Shown: positions 1 through 7,125, numbered from the stretch's first letter. The stretch is DNA of 10,733 nt from Dunaliella salina (GCA_002284615.2 MU069552.1:57948-68680); one strand, 5' to 3'. Made by a program: numbers and translations. The notes: generated by a model not told the origin, from the letters alone.

Positions 1-17
1 TGTGTGTGTGTGTGTGT
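1..17. repeat. (TG)n microsatellite at left edge
   Basis: The window opens inside a TG dinucleotide run that decays into TATGTGCATATGCGCGC. The right edge of the window is also inside a GT run, so both borders may be assembly breaks at simple repeats rather than biological borders. Confidence 0.9.
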
Positions 18-573
18 ATGTGCATATGCGCGCAAGCAACATCCATTAATAACTTGAATTCATAACCGTCTCCAGAGTTTACTGTGTTTGTGAAAGCCTG
101 TCTTGAATAGCATCTCCTCCTGATCTTTTGGTAGGGTCTATTGCCTAAAAGGTGCACACATTACCTGTCCCGATCCAAGTGTGCCTTTGTACTCTGTATG
201 TGTACGCAGTGCATGCTGCACTGCGAGCACAGTGCCGAATAACATGCGTGGATTATAATGCGTCCAAAGTGAGTGCTCGTGTAAAAGTGCAGGATTATGG
301 ACACAATCATGCTCACCACCTGCTCATGGATGTGGAAGAGGGGAGAATTTGATTGTGAGACCCTTCTCACTTGACAGCACATGCCTTTTGACTACTGGCA
401 CCTATCTCCTTTATCAAATTTAACATGCATGCGCTGGGACACTGGGGTTCATATTGATTGTAGGTGGGAGGGCTTTGCTTGTGGGGTAATGCTTGTACGC
501 TTGTCATGTGTGCATTGTATGCATTGATCTTGCGTTGATTTCAGTGTTTTTGTATGCACTGTGTATGTCCAAT
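18..573. other. No gene recognised; T/G-rich probable intron or intergenic DNA
   Basis: Short open frames occur on both strands, but none looks like a protein. The only local structure seen is a 9-bp stem with a 3-nt loop at about 205-225 (GCAGTGCA, TGC, TGCACTGC at its core). The last ~90 bases (about 485-573) resemble a decayed copy of the ~180-bp repeat that follows. If the CorA-like gene extends upstream this would be intron, but no upstream exon could be identified. Confidence 0.4.
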
Positions 574-1000
574 TTTTTGCTCATATATACTTTTTTGATT
601 GCGATACTCACATGTCTGATCATGTATGTATGGGTGATCTTGTATGCATTTGCATTGGAGCTCAGGTGTGCATGAATGGTCATGTATGTTTTGGTGTTGG
701 TGATGATCATGTTGCTTTGATTATCATTCATGCGTTGATCGGTGATCGTGGACACGTTTTTGCTCATTTATGTATTTTGTTTGGGGGGCAATACTCACAA
801 ATCTGATCATGCAAGTTGTGGTGATCTTGTATGCATTAGTACTGAAGGTCAAGTGTGCATGAATGATCATGCACGCATTGGTTTTGGTGATGATCATGTT
901 GCATTGGTGATCATGTATACCTTGGTGTTGGTGATTTTTGCTAATGTATAGATTTTTTGTTGCGATGCTCTCATGCCCGACCATGCATGCATTGATGGAA
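574..1000. repeat. Degenerate ~180-bp tandem repeat, about 2.3 copies
   Basis: Copies begin with TTTTTGCT at 574, 757 and 935, giving periods of 183 and 178. Shared landmarks in order are a run of T then GCAATACTCACA or GCGATACTCACA, CTGATCATG, GGTGATCTTGTATGCATT, GTGTGCATGAATG, and TTGGTGATGATCATGTTGC. The third copy stops after about 65 bases and runs into the 49-bp repeat. The short open frames on both strands here are products of the repeat and are not annotated as genes. Confidence 0.75.
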
Positions 1001-1215
1001 CGCGCTGGTGCTACTACAATTGTCCATAACTGTGTTTTTGTTGATCATGCGCACTGTTGCTGCTCAGCATCTCCATAACTGTGCACGTATTGGTTATGCA
1101 CACTGGTGCTGCTATGCATACCCATGATTGTGTATGCATTGATGATGCGTGCTGGTGCTCCTGCACACACCCATAATTGGTCACGCATGAGTGCGCACTG
1201 GTGCTACTACACAAG
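1001..1215. repeat. 49-bp minisatellite ending at the exon A acceptor
   Basis: Units start with CGCGCTGGTG or close variants at 1001, 1050, 1099, 1148 and 1194, so lengths are 49, 49, 49 and 46, then a partial unit. Each full unit has CTGGTGCT(A/G)CT near the start and CCATAA(C/T)TG or similar in the middle, and most end in a GATCATG/GATGATG-like block. The last unit diverges after CTACTACA, exactly where the coding sequence of exon A begins, so the array forms the 3' end of the upstream intron. Confidence 0.85.
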
Positions 1216-1220
1216 AACAG

Positions 1221-1340
1221 GTGGCGCTGCGGGAGGGTATCAGCAACGAGACGCTGCAAGAGTTTCTGGACACCCCTCGTCCGGCATGGAGCAGGGTGCG
1301 ATGGATCAACATTGACGGCTTGAGCTGGGATGTCATTCAG
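1221..1340 (+). CDS. CorA-like Mg2+ transporter, exon A (N-terminal domain)
   Basis: The exon encodes 40 residues, of which the last 17 or so are diagnostic: RVRWINIDGLSWDVIQ. Fungal and algal CorA-like transporters carry a very similar (R)WINV(N/D)GLSWDVI block in the cytoplasmic domain ahead of the HPL-x-x-ED motif. The donor is TTCAG|GTAATT, phase 0, so the next residue is the first codon of exon B. The preferred acceptor is AACAG at 1216-1220, giving a first codon GTG; an alternative AG at 1214-1215 would add two bases-plus-codon in the same frame. An in-frame TGA at 1188-1190 means the exon cannot extend further left, so this is an internal exon and GTG is not an initiator. The polypyrimidine tract is poor because the 49-bp repeat occupies that position. 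The last ~46 bases of the exon are copied several times in the following intron. Confidence 0.8.
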
Positions 1341-1940
1341 GTAATTGCTTCCTCTGTTACCGTAATGGAGTGGGATGCGATGGACCAATACGGCCATCCT
1401 CAGCTGGGATTTCGTTCGTTTTTTGGTTACTATTGTGGAGGAGGGTGCGATGGATCAACATTGACGGAATGAGCTGGGATGTCATTCAAGTAATTGTTTC
1501 CTCTGTTACCGTAATGGAGTGGGATGCGATGGATCAATACGGCCATCCTGAGCTGGGATTTTGTTCGTTTTTTGGTTGCTATTGTGAAGTACGGTGCGAT
1601 GGATCAACATTGACGGCTTGAGCTGGGATGTCATTCAGGTAATTGTTTCCTCTGTTACCGTAATGGAGTGGGATGCGATGGATCAATACGGCCATCCTGA
1701 GCTGGGATTTCGTTCGTTTTTTGGTTGCTATTGTGGAGTGCGGTGCGATGGATCAACCCTGATGGCCTGAGCTGGACATCATCTCCTTTTTTTCTTTGTT
1801 ACATGGTACCATGGAGTACCATAGTACTCCATTATTACTATTGAGTACTTTATTACTATGGAGTACTTTATTACTATTGGACTACGGTGTGATAGGTCAC
1901 CATCGATGGCCTGAGCTGGGAAGTCATTCATTCAGGTAGG
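1295..1940. repeat. 149-bp tandem array derived from the exon A / intron junction
   Basis: GGTGCGATGGATCAAC-type starts fall at 1295, 1444, 1593 and 1742, exactly 149 bp apart three times. A decayed copy starts at 1886. The first unit contains the real end of exon A (1295-1340) and the donor GTAATT. Units two and three repeat the exon end, with the donor context ATTCAAGTAATT in unit two and ATTCAGGTAATT in unit three. Unit four keeps the first ~35 bases, then is replaced by T-rich and AGTACT-rich sequence. Each unit also contains a second half-unit starting GCGATGGA(T/C)CAATACGG (for example 1377), so it is a dimer of about 79 plus 70 bp. Between units four and five lies an 18-20-bp repeat of AGTACTTTATTACTAT (about 1823-1880). 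Confidence 0.9.
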
Positions 1941-1984
1941 TCCTTTTTTTTGCTTTGAATATTGTTCAGTATTCATATATTTTT

Positions 1985-2207
1985 ATGTATGTATGTATGT
2001 ATGTATGTATGTATGTATGTATGTATGTATGTATGTATGTATGTATGTATGTATGTATGTATGCATGCATGCATGCATGTATGTATGTATGTATGTATGT
2101 ATGTATGTATGTATGCATGCATGCATGCATGCATGCATGTATGTATGTATGTATGTATGTATGTATGTATGTATGTATGTATGTATGTATGTATGTATGT
2201 ATGTATG
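1985..2207. repeat. (ATGT)n microsatellite with two (ATGC)n cores
   Basis: The structure reads ATGT x19 (1985-2060), ATGC x4 (2061-2076), ATGT x9 (2077-2112), ATGC x6 (2113-2136), ATGT x17 (2137-2204), ending ATGAAA. A 4-bp repeat without stops stays open in every frame, which explains the long Met-Tyr-Val-Cys and Tyr-Ile-His-Thr reading frames on the two strands; these are not genes. The ATGC blocks are self-complementary. The array lies inside the intron between exons A and B. Confidence 0.97.
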
Positions 2208-2520
2208 AAAAAAGCTCCTCATGCAGGAGGAAGAGTTTGTGTAGCTTTTGGATGGCACGTGTCAATTCTTAAAAGAACTATGTATTCGAAATCCTGGTCT
2301 TCAGAGCTCTCGATTGGTATACATATAGGTCCAATTGGAGAAGGTCGGAGGGGGTGGCATGTATGTATGAAAAAAACTCCTCATGCAGGAGGAAGAGTTT
2401 GTGTAGCTTTTGGACGGCACGTGTCAATCCTTAAAAGAACTATGTAGTCGAAATCCTGGTCTTCAGAGCTCTCGATTGGTATACATATAGGTCCGATTGG
2501 AGAAGGTCGGAGGGGGTGGC
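2205..2520. repeat. Two-copy 154-bp direct repeat next to the microsatellite
   Basis: Copies at 2205-2358 and 2367-2520 differ at about five positions. Both begin ATGAAAAAA and end GGAGGGGGTGGC. They are separated by ATGTATGT, a leftover of the microsatellite, so the duplicated unit included the edge of the ATGT array. The first copy reads open through into the second, but nothing in the translation resembles a known protein, so it is left uncalled as a gene. Confidence 0.9.
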
Positions 2521-2795
2521 CCGTCGGGGGTGTCTAGATTTCGGGACAACCCCCCTCCAGTTTTTTTCTAAGCCATTTCTACAGAACTCTTAACACGTCA
2601 TTGGAATTCCGAGCTCAAGGACTGTCAATTGGCACCCTCATTGAGCACATTGGGTAAAAAGGGGGGCTCTGTGCATTAATAAGAGTCAGTGCCACATTCG
2701 CACGGGTGTAGGTTGCCGGGGGTGTGGAGGCAATCATGCAGCAAACAAACCCAAACTTCCATGATAATGACAATGTATAATATGTCTGCATGCAA

Positions 2796-2825
2796 GAAGT
2801 CAGATGGGCAGAAGTCAGATGGGCA
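2796..2825. repeat. 15-bp exact tandem doublet
   Basis: GAAGTCAGATGGGCA occurs twice in a row, at 2796-2810 and 2811-2825. Confidence 0.9.
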
Positions 2826-2866
2826 GGTTATGGACTTGCAAGCCAACTGTGGGCGCCTGGAAGGGC

Positions 2867-2943
2867 AGGTTTGCATGGGTGTCCGTTCCTCCGTTTTTGC
2901 CCCAAAGGTTTGCATGGGTGTCCGTTCCTCCGTTTTTGCCCCA
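2867..2943. repeat. 39-bp tandem doublet
   Basis: Two adjacent copies begin AGGTTTGCATGGGTGTCCG at 2867 and 2906. They are identical over 38 bases, indicating a very recent duplication within the intron. Confidence 0.92.
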
Positions 2944-3515
2944 TAACTCTAAAGCACTTTAATTAATCAACTCTCATGCCTTGTGTCAAAGTGCAGCCAA
3001 TTTGGTCCCAAAAAGGAAGAGAGAGGGAGGGTCTGGTAGCCAACTCCGCCTGGGAGAGCGACTCTATTACAATCAAAGGAGGAATGCAGCTCTAGTTGAT
3101 TTTGAAGAGGTGCTTTTGGAATTACTCTTCTTGCCTGTCCGCACCCTGTGCAACCCATCCAAACAGCCAGACTTTGCCAGGGTCATGTGAATCTGCAAAC
3201 TTAGCATTTTGCCTAGTTGTTTTACCCTGGGAGATCAGTGTTGTGTGCTTGTTTCTATTTGTCAAGAAGATGCATCACCTTTAGGAATCCTGTCTTGATC
3301 GCAAAGAGTGTGTGGTCAGAATGCCGCTCTTGTTCATCTTTGCAGCCCTCCAAGAGCAACTCTCCAGAACCTTGGCCTCAAAAGCCTGTCTGGCTCTGCG
3401 CACAGGGAGCTGAGGATGAGCCTAGGCATGCTTGCATCCTGTACCTATCAACTTCACTTGTGTGCTTCATTCTTTTCACTATCCATTGTTTTCTAAATTT
3501 GCTGCACCCTTGCAG

Positions 3516-3587
3516 CGGTGTGCTTTGCACTTTGACCTGCACCCACTGAGTGTTGAAGATTGTGTGCACGTGCCCCAGCGAATCAAG
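3516..3587 (+). CDS. CorA-like Mg2+ transporter, exon B (HPL..ED motif)
   Basis: A 72-bp exon of 24 codons with clean borders: acceptor CCCTTGCAG|CGG and donor ATCAAG|GTAAGC, phase 0 at both ends. It encodes HFDLHPLSVEDCVHVPQR followed by IK. The F/Y-x-L-HPL-x-x-ED-(x)n-QR pattern is a hallmark of CorA family N-terminal domains, where this helix-turn region follows the WI-x-(V/I)-x-G strand supplied by exon A. Joining A to B gives DVIQ-RCALHFDLHPL, the expected spacing between the two motifs. The open reading frame runs past both splice sites, but only these 24 residues look like the family. Confidence 0.85.
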
Positions 3588-4096
3588 GTAAGCAATCGAC
3601 CTCTGAAGGTGTGCGAGTAGGGTTGGCCAGTTCTGCACGCTAGTACTGTATGCCCTTGTATTTAGTGCTTAAAGTTCCCTGCAATTGCTGCCCATTGGGT
3701 TTTGATTTGTACAAGGGGGGATTAGCCAACCCTATGTGCAGGTAATGGACGTGGGTTGACAAGCAGCGTTAAAAGGGGAACAGCGTTTTGTAGCAGTGTG
3801 CAATGAGCTTGGTACCTTCAAGGCTTGGTCTTGTGAGAATGGAGGTCACCTCTTGCATTAGTAATGCAAGGCATACCAGCATACTTGCTGCTCCCTCAAG
3901 TCACAGCATAGGATATCTTTTTTTTTTTTAAGGTGAGCTTAGGCAGCACATTTCCCTCCAAAGATGGTGACGTGGTGCTTCAAGGGCTGCCACCATAACT
4001 CACGCAAGCAGCAAAGTGCCAATTGAAAAAATAAAAGGTGGGCCTTACGCAGTTGACCTCTGTGGTGTCAAATTTGACTTTTTGGCCTGTGTTACA
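3588..4096. other. Intron B-C, left part; nothing recognised
   Basis: No protein-like frame or extended repeat was found. A run of T at about 3918-3929 is followed by AAG|GTGAGC, which mimics an acceptor directly joined to a donor, but no coding segment is attached to it. Confidence 0.5.
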
Positions 4097-4176
4097 GCCT
4101 GTCAATCTTAATGCCTATTAATTTTAATGCCTGTCAATCTTGATGCCTGTCAACCTTAATGCCTGTTAATTTAAAG
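4097..4176. repeat. 16-bp tandem repeat, five copies
   Basis: GCCTGTCAATCTTAAT and variants start at 4097, 4113, 4129, 4145 and 4161, an exact 16-bp spacing, within the intron between exons B and C. Confidence 0.93.
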
Positions 4177-4234
4177 TTGAACCCACCCCCATGAGTCAGA
4201 AAGAGGAAAGGAAACCATGCAGGCAAAGAGGTAC

Positions 4235-4410
4235 TTCCAAGATGAGTTGTGTCTGCATCAGAGCCTGGGGAAATCCTTCCTGCTGCTGAAAGAGGGGGGA
4301 CAAAGATGCAGACATTGGAGTCAGGATGAATTCAAATCAGAGCCTGGGAAACACTTTCCTGCAGCTGGAGTGAACAGTCATTTTAAAAGTCAGAATGAAT
4401 TCCAAATGCA
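4235..4410. repeat. Degenerate ~70-80-bp tandem repeat
   Basis: TCAGAGCCTGGG occurs at 4257 and 4337 (80 bp apart). AGTCAGGATGAATTC at 4319 and AGTCAGAATGAATTC at 4388 are 69 bp apart. A third, truncated unit ends near 4410. An open frame (4217-4522) runs through it but has repeat-like content only. Confidence 0.7.
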
Positions 4411-4508
4411 GCGGCCAGACAGATCAATGGTTGCTCGCTTTGTTCAATCCAGATGCAAAGTATTTCTTCCATGTGGTGGTTTCAGATTGTGTTCAAACTT
4501 TTCTGCGG

Positions 4509-4784
4509 GCCGGCTCTTATGACCAGTCTGTTAAGTCCCTAAATTTGGTGTCCTTGGAGTGCATGTTGTTGCAAGGAACTTCTCCTGCGCTCATTCGCTG
4601 GCCAATTTTTCATGGCCATTTCTTGTAGGTCATCCCTGAATTTGGTGTCCTTGAACCTCATTGCAACACACTTCCCCTTCACTCATCTGCAGGCTGATTT
4701 TTACGACCATTTTCTATATGTATCCCTAAATTTGGTGTCCTTGGAGTACAATACACTGCAAGACACTAGCTCTGAACTTGGTGG
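4509..4784. repeat. 92-bp triplication containing exon C and two dead copies
   Basis: Exon-like segments start at 4509, 4601 and 4693, exactly 92 bp apart. In each, 27 bases are followed by (C)CCT(A/G)AATTTGGTGTCCTTG. Only the third copy has an intact acceptor (CATCTGCAG|GCT). The same position reads TCTGCGG in copy one and TTCGCTG in copy two, so those are non-functional pseudo-exons. Their translations (AGSYDQSVK and ANFSWPFLV) have drifted away from the family consensus shown by copy three. Confidence 0.85.
4693..4734 (+). CDS. CorA-like Mg2+ transporter, exon C
   Basis: The acceptor CATCTGCAG|GCT opens a phase-0 exon reading ADFYDHFLY, then VSLNL if the exon is longer. After the exon B end QRIK this gives QRIKADFYDHFLYV, matching the family pattern of (K)(A/V)D-(Y/F)-Y-x-x-H/Y-(L/V)-F, the strand after the HPL-x-x-ED helix. 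The donor is uncertain: TAT|GTATCC ends a 27-bp microexon at 4719, while TTG|GTGTCC ends at 4734 and keeps a better family match. Both leave phase 0. Continuing further reads into the minisatellite and a stop at 4798. The start is secure, the end is not. The exon is the only intact member of a 92-bp triplication. Confidence 0.72.
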
Positions 4785-5206
4785 GTACAATACACTGTAG
4801 AGTAGACACCTGTGCATACACTGCAAGGCACTTGTACAGACAGTATACTGCACACTAGTACAGACAATACACCGCAGAACACTGGTACAACATACTGCCA
4901 GAATTACTAGCACTGAACTTGGTGGGTACATACACTGCAAGGCACTAGCTCTGAACTTGGTGGGTACAATACACTGCAAGACACTTGTACAGGCAATACA
5001 CTGCAGTAGACACTAGCACAGACAATACACTGCAAGGCACTCGTACAATACATTGCAAGACACTAGCAAACTGAATTTGATGGGTACAATACACTGCAAG
5101 ACACTGGTACAATACATTGCAAGACACTAGTACAGGCAATACACTGCTGTAGACACTAGTACAATACACTGCAGTAGACACAAGCTCTGAACTTGGTGGG
5201 TACAGG
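4735..5206. repeat. Minisatellite of TACAATACACTGCAAGACAC units
   Basis: Short units of about 21-27 bp, consensus TACAATACACTGCAAGACAC plus TAG, are mixed with a longer form that adds CTCTGAACTTGGTGGG (seen near 4768, 4907, 4947, 5069 and 5185). The longer form resembles CCCTAAATTTGGTGTCC at the exon C border, so the array appears to have grown from the start of the intron after exon C. Reverse-strand open frames over this region are repeat artefacts. Confidence 0.88.
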
Positions 5207-6045
5207 AACGATATTATTTCAAGTTTCCTGGCCCCTTTTTCTTGTGCCCCTTTTTCTTGTGCTTGTTTGACAAGCATTACATGCTCGCAAAATGTGAGGC
5301 AATTGGCAAGGTGCATACAAGTACACGAGTCAGATTTGGTCAAGGCAAGCAGGAAACACTTTATTTGGTTGAGATTAGAGATTACAAGACATTTGTTGTT
5401 TGTTCAAGTATAAAAGTAAATGTTAAATAAATGTTTGCAAAATGTGAGGCCATTAACAGTGGAGCAGACGAGCCTGGATTTCTTTGTTTTCTCTTTTTGC
5501 CCTTAAATGCGCAGAGATGTGATATATTCAAGGCATGTCTCATGATTTCTCCACTTCGTTGCCTTGGAAGACAATGTTGCTTTGGTTCTTTTGCTGCGCG
5601 CTCTAGTTACGCTCTGCACAAATTGTGCCATGAGCGTTTTAAATTATGACAATTAGGTTTCAAACTGCTGCTACGTACCAAACCCTGGCTGCTGCTCCTG
5701 AATCTTGCGTTCTGCTTTGTAGTCAAGTTTGTTGGCAAATTCTACAAATGGAGTATTTCTTTTACGAATGGAGGTTTGCTTCAGTAAAGGCGGGGGCGTC
5801 AGCCCTTGGCCGAGATTTTTTTGAAAAACCAAAAATGTTTTAAGAGTGGTTTCGGTGGGACCCGAAATTTTTAAAAAGCTTTTCCAGTAGGACTGGAAAT
5901 GTTAGACCCCCCTGAACTTCCCTATGCTTCACAAAGGTGAATGATATTGCAGTCGCTCCTAATACAAGGGATCACATGATGAAGTACAGGAGATGTCTCA
6001 TTCCAAAGTAAAATGAAGAACATGTGAATACAAATTTTTGGCCCA
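5207..6045. other. Unexplained probable intron between exons C and D
   Basis: Exon C leaves phase 0 but exon D needs one leading base, so at least one exon should lie here or the model is wrong; none could be recognised. Contents seen: a 15-bp exact doublet CCCCTTTTTCTTGTG (5232-5261); GCAAAATGTGAGGC twice, 150 bp apart (5287 and 5437); and two small hairpins with mirrored ends near 5850-5899. The open frame at 5431-5649 does not resemble the family. Confidence 0.4.
5232..5261. repeat. 15-bp exact tandem doublet
   Basis: CCCCTTTTTCTTGTG is repeated back to back at 5232-5246 and 5247-5261. Confidence 0.9.
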
Positions 6046-6248
6046 GGTGTGAATGAAGAAGCTGACCCACCCTCCACCTGGGCCCCACCTTCGGCCTGGA
6101 GCACTAACTCTAGCCGCACCCCACAGAAACGCAGCAGTAATCCTGGAAGTGCATCCCAGCTGTCGGATCCACCTCAGCACCAGCGCTCGTATTCTGGCAC
6201 CTCCTCCACCGCCTTCCAACCAGATCTGGGGAGGCAGCCTGTGCGCAG
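6046..6248 (+). CDS. Probable CorA-like gene exon D (Ser/Pro-rich linker)
   Basis: The acceptor TTTTTGGCCCAG|GT and the donor CGCAG|GTGGGT bracket an open frame of about 67 codons reading VNEEADPPSTWAPPSAW and later SQLSDPPQHQRSYSG and FQPDLGRQPVR. Content is rich in Ser, Pro, Thr and Gln, as in a disordered loop. Fungal and algal CorA-like proteins carry a variable low-complexity insert after the ADYY-x-x-H strand, so position and composition both fit, but there is no diagnostic motif. The exon needs one base from the previous exon and leaves two, so it is not directly in phase with exon C. The 3' 84 bases plus the donor are the template of a long downstream array. The alternative frame reading KLTHPPPGPH is also open but is less protein-like. 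Confidence 0.5.
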
Positions 6249-7125
6249 GTGGGTGGGCTGTGTGCATCAGTGTGCTTGGATGTGGGTGGTGGACCTGACT
6301 CTGCAACAACGCTCCTAATCAGGCACCTTCCAATGCCTTCCAACCAGACCTGGGGAAGCAGCCTGTGCGCAGGTGAGTGGGTTGTGTGCAAAAGTGTGCT
6401 TGGATGTGGGTGGTGGACCTGGCTCAATCAGCCTGTGCTTGGATGTGGGTGGGTTGTCTGTGAAAGTGTACTTGGATGTGGGAGCTTGGTGGACCCAATG
6501 CAGCATCACTGCCTTCCAACCAGATCCCGCGAAGCAGCTTGTGCGCAGGTAGGTGGGCTGTGTGCAAAAGTGTGCTTGGAGGTGGGTGGTGGACCCCTCG
6601 CAGCACCAATGCTCCAAATAAAGCACCTTCTCTTCCGCCCCTCAGCCAGATCGGAAAGACAGCCCTTGCGCAGGGGGTTGAGTTTTTTTGGAAATGCTAG
6701 CATGTGGGAGGTCGACCTGACTCAGCACCAGCGCCCTTAATCAGGCACTTCCTGCACCACCTTCCAATATGATCTCGGGAAGCAGCAGCCTGCACGCAGG
6801 GGGTTGAGTTTGAACCACCACAGCACCAGCGCTCCTAATCAGGTACCTTCTCTTCCGTCTCTCAGCCAGATCTGTGAAAGCAGCCTGTGCGCAGGTGAGT
6901 GGGTTGTGTGCAAAAGTGCTCGGATGGAGTGGTGGGTGGACCCAATCCAGCACCAGCGCTTCTATTCTGGCGCCTCCTTCCAACCAGGTTTAGGGAAGCA
7001 GCTTGTGCGCAGGTGGGTGGGTTGTGTGCGAAAGTGTGCTTGGGTGAGGGTAGTGGACCCATCTCAGCACTAGTGCTCCCTTACTGGCACTCCTTTTTCC
7101 GCTTCCCAACCAAAGCACAGGGGGG
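6165..7125. repeat. ~95-176-bp array copying exon D 3' end plus donor, about 8 copies
   Basis: The exon D end (GGATCCACCTCAGCACCAGC, CCTTCCAACCAGATCTGG, GCAGCCTGTGCGCAG) and about 40 bases of intron (GTGGGTGGGCTGTGTGC, GTGCTTGGATGTGGGTGG) recur. Junctions after GCGCAG or CACGCAG fall at 6248, 6372, 6548, 6673, 6799, 6894 and 7012, with a decayed one near 7118. Spacings are 124, 176, 125, 126, 95 and 118. The donors that follow are GTGGGT, GTGAGT, GTAGGT, GGGGTT, GGGGTT, GTGAGT and GTGGGT. The 176-bp unit holds an extra internal copy of the TTGGATGTGGG block. Open frames on both strands here are by-products of the repeat. Confidence 0.9.

Larger units (their letters stand above)
2521..3515. 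other. Rest of intron A-B; no exon seen
   Basis: Exons A and B are contiguous at the protein level, so this stretch is intronic. It holds a GGGGGTGTCTAGATTTCGGG block at 2526 that may be a transposon-end remnant, an exact 15-bp doublet (2796-2825), a 39-bp doublet (2867-2943) and T-rich sequence with the acceptor TGCAG at 3511-3515. Open frames at 2981-3190 and 3217-3549 were inspected and not accepted. Confidence 0.6.

Noticed and set aside
1001..1215. CRISPR-like array of regularly spaced repeats
   Set aside because: The units are contiguous and diverge along their whole length; there are no identical repeats with unique spacers, and the setting is eukaryotic.
1191..1472. Exon A read as a 93-codon gene starting at GTG and running through the repeats
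   Set aside because: The family match ends exactly at CAG|GTAATT and resumes in exon B; the rest is repeat sequence, and GTG is not a normal eukaryotic start.
1955..2447. Long Met-Tyr-Val-Cys and Tyr-Ile-His-Thr reading frames on both strands
   Set aside because: They are the automatic translation of a stop-free 4-bp microsatellite; length carries no meaning.
3060..3420. Two segments with AATGC(A/C)GCTCT(A/T)GTT (about 3081 and 3319) as a diverged duplication or paired exons
   Set aside because: Similarity is limited to about 25 bases and no splice borders fit; exons A and B are already contiguous in the protein.
4701..5343. Minus-strand frames rich in CTSVLQC-like repeats
   Set aside because: Direct products of the TACAATACACTGCAAG minisatellite.
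6249..6740. 163-codon plus-strand frame and several minus-strand frames over the exon D array
   Set aside because: They consist of the same ~40-residue block repeated by the tandem array, open on both strands, with no independent motif.
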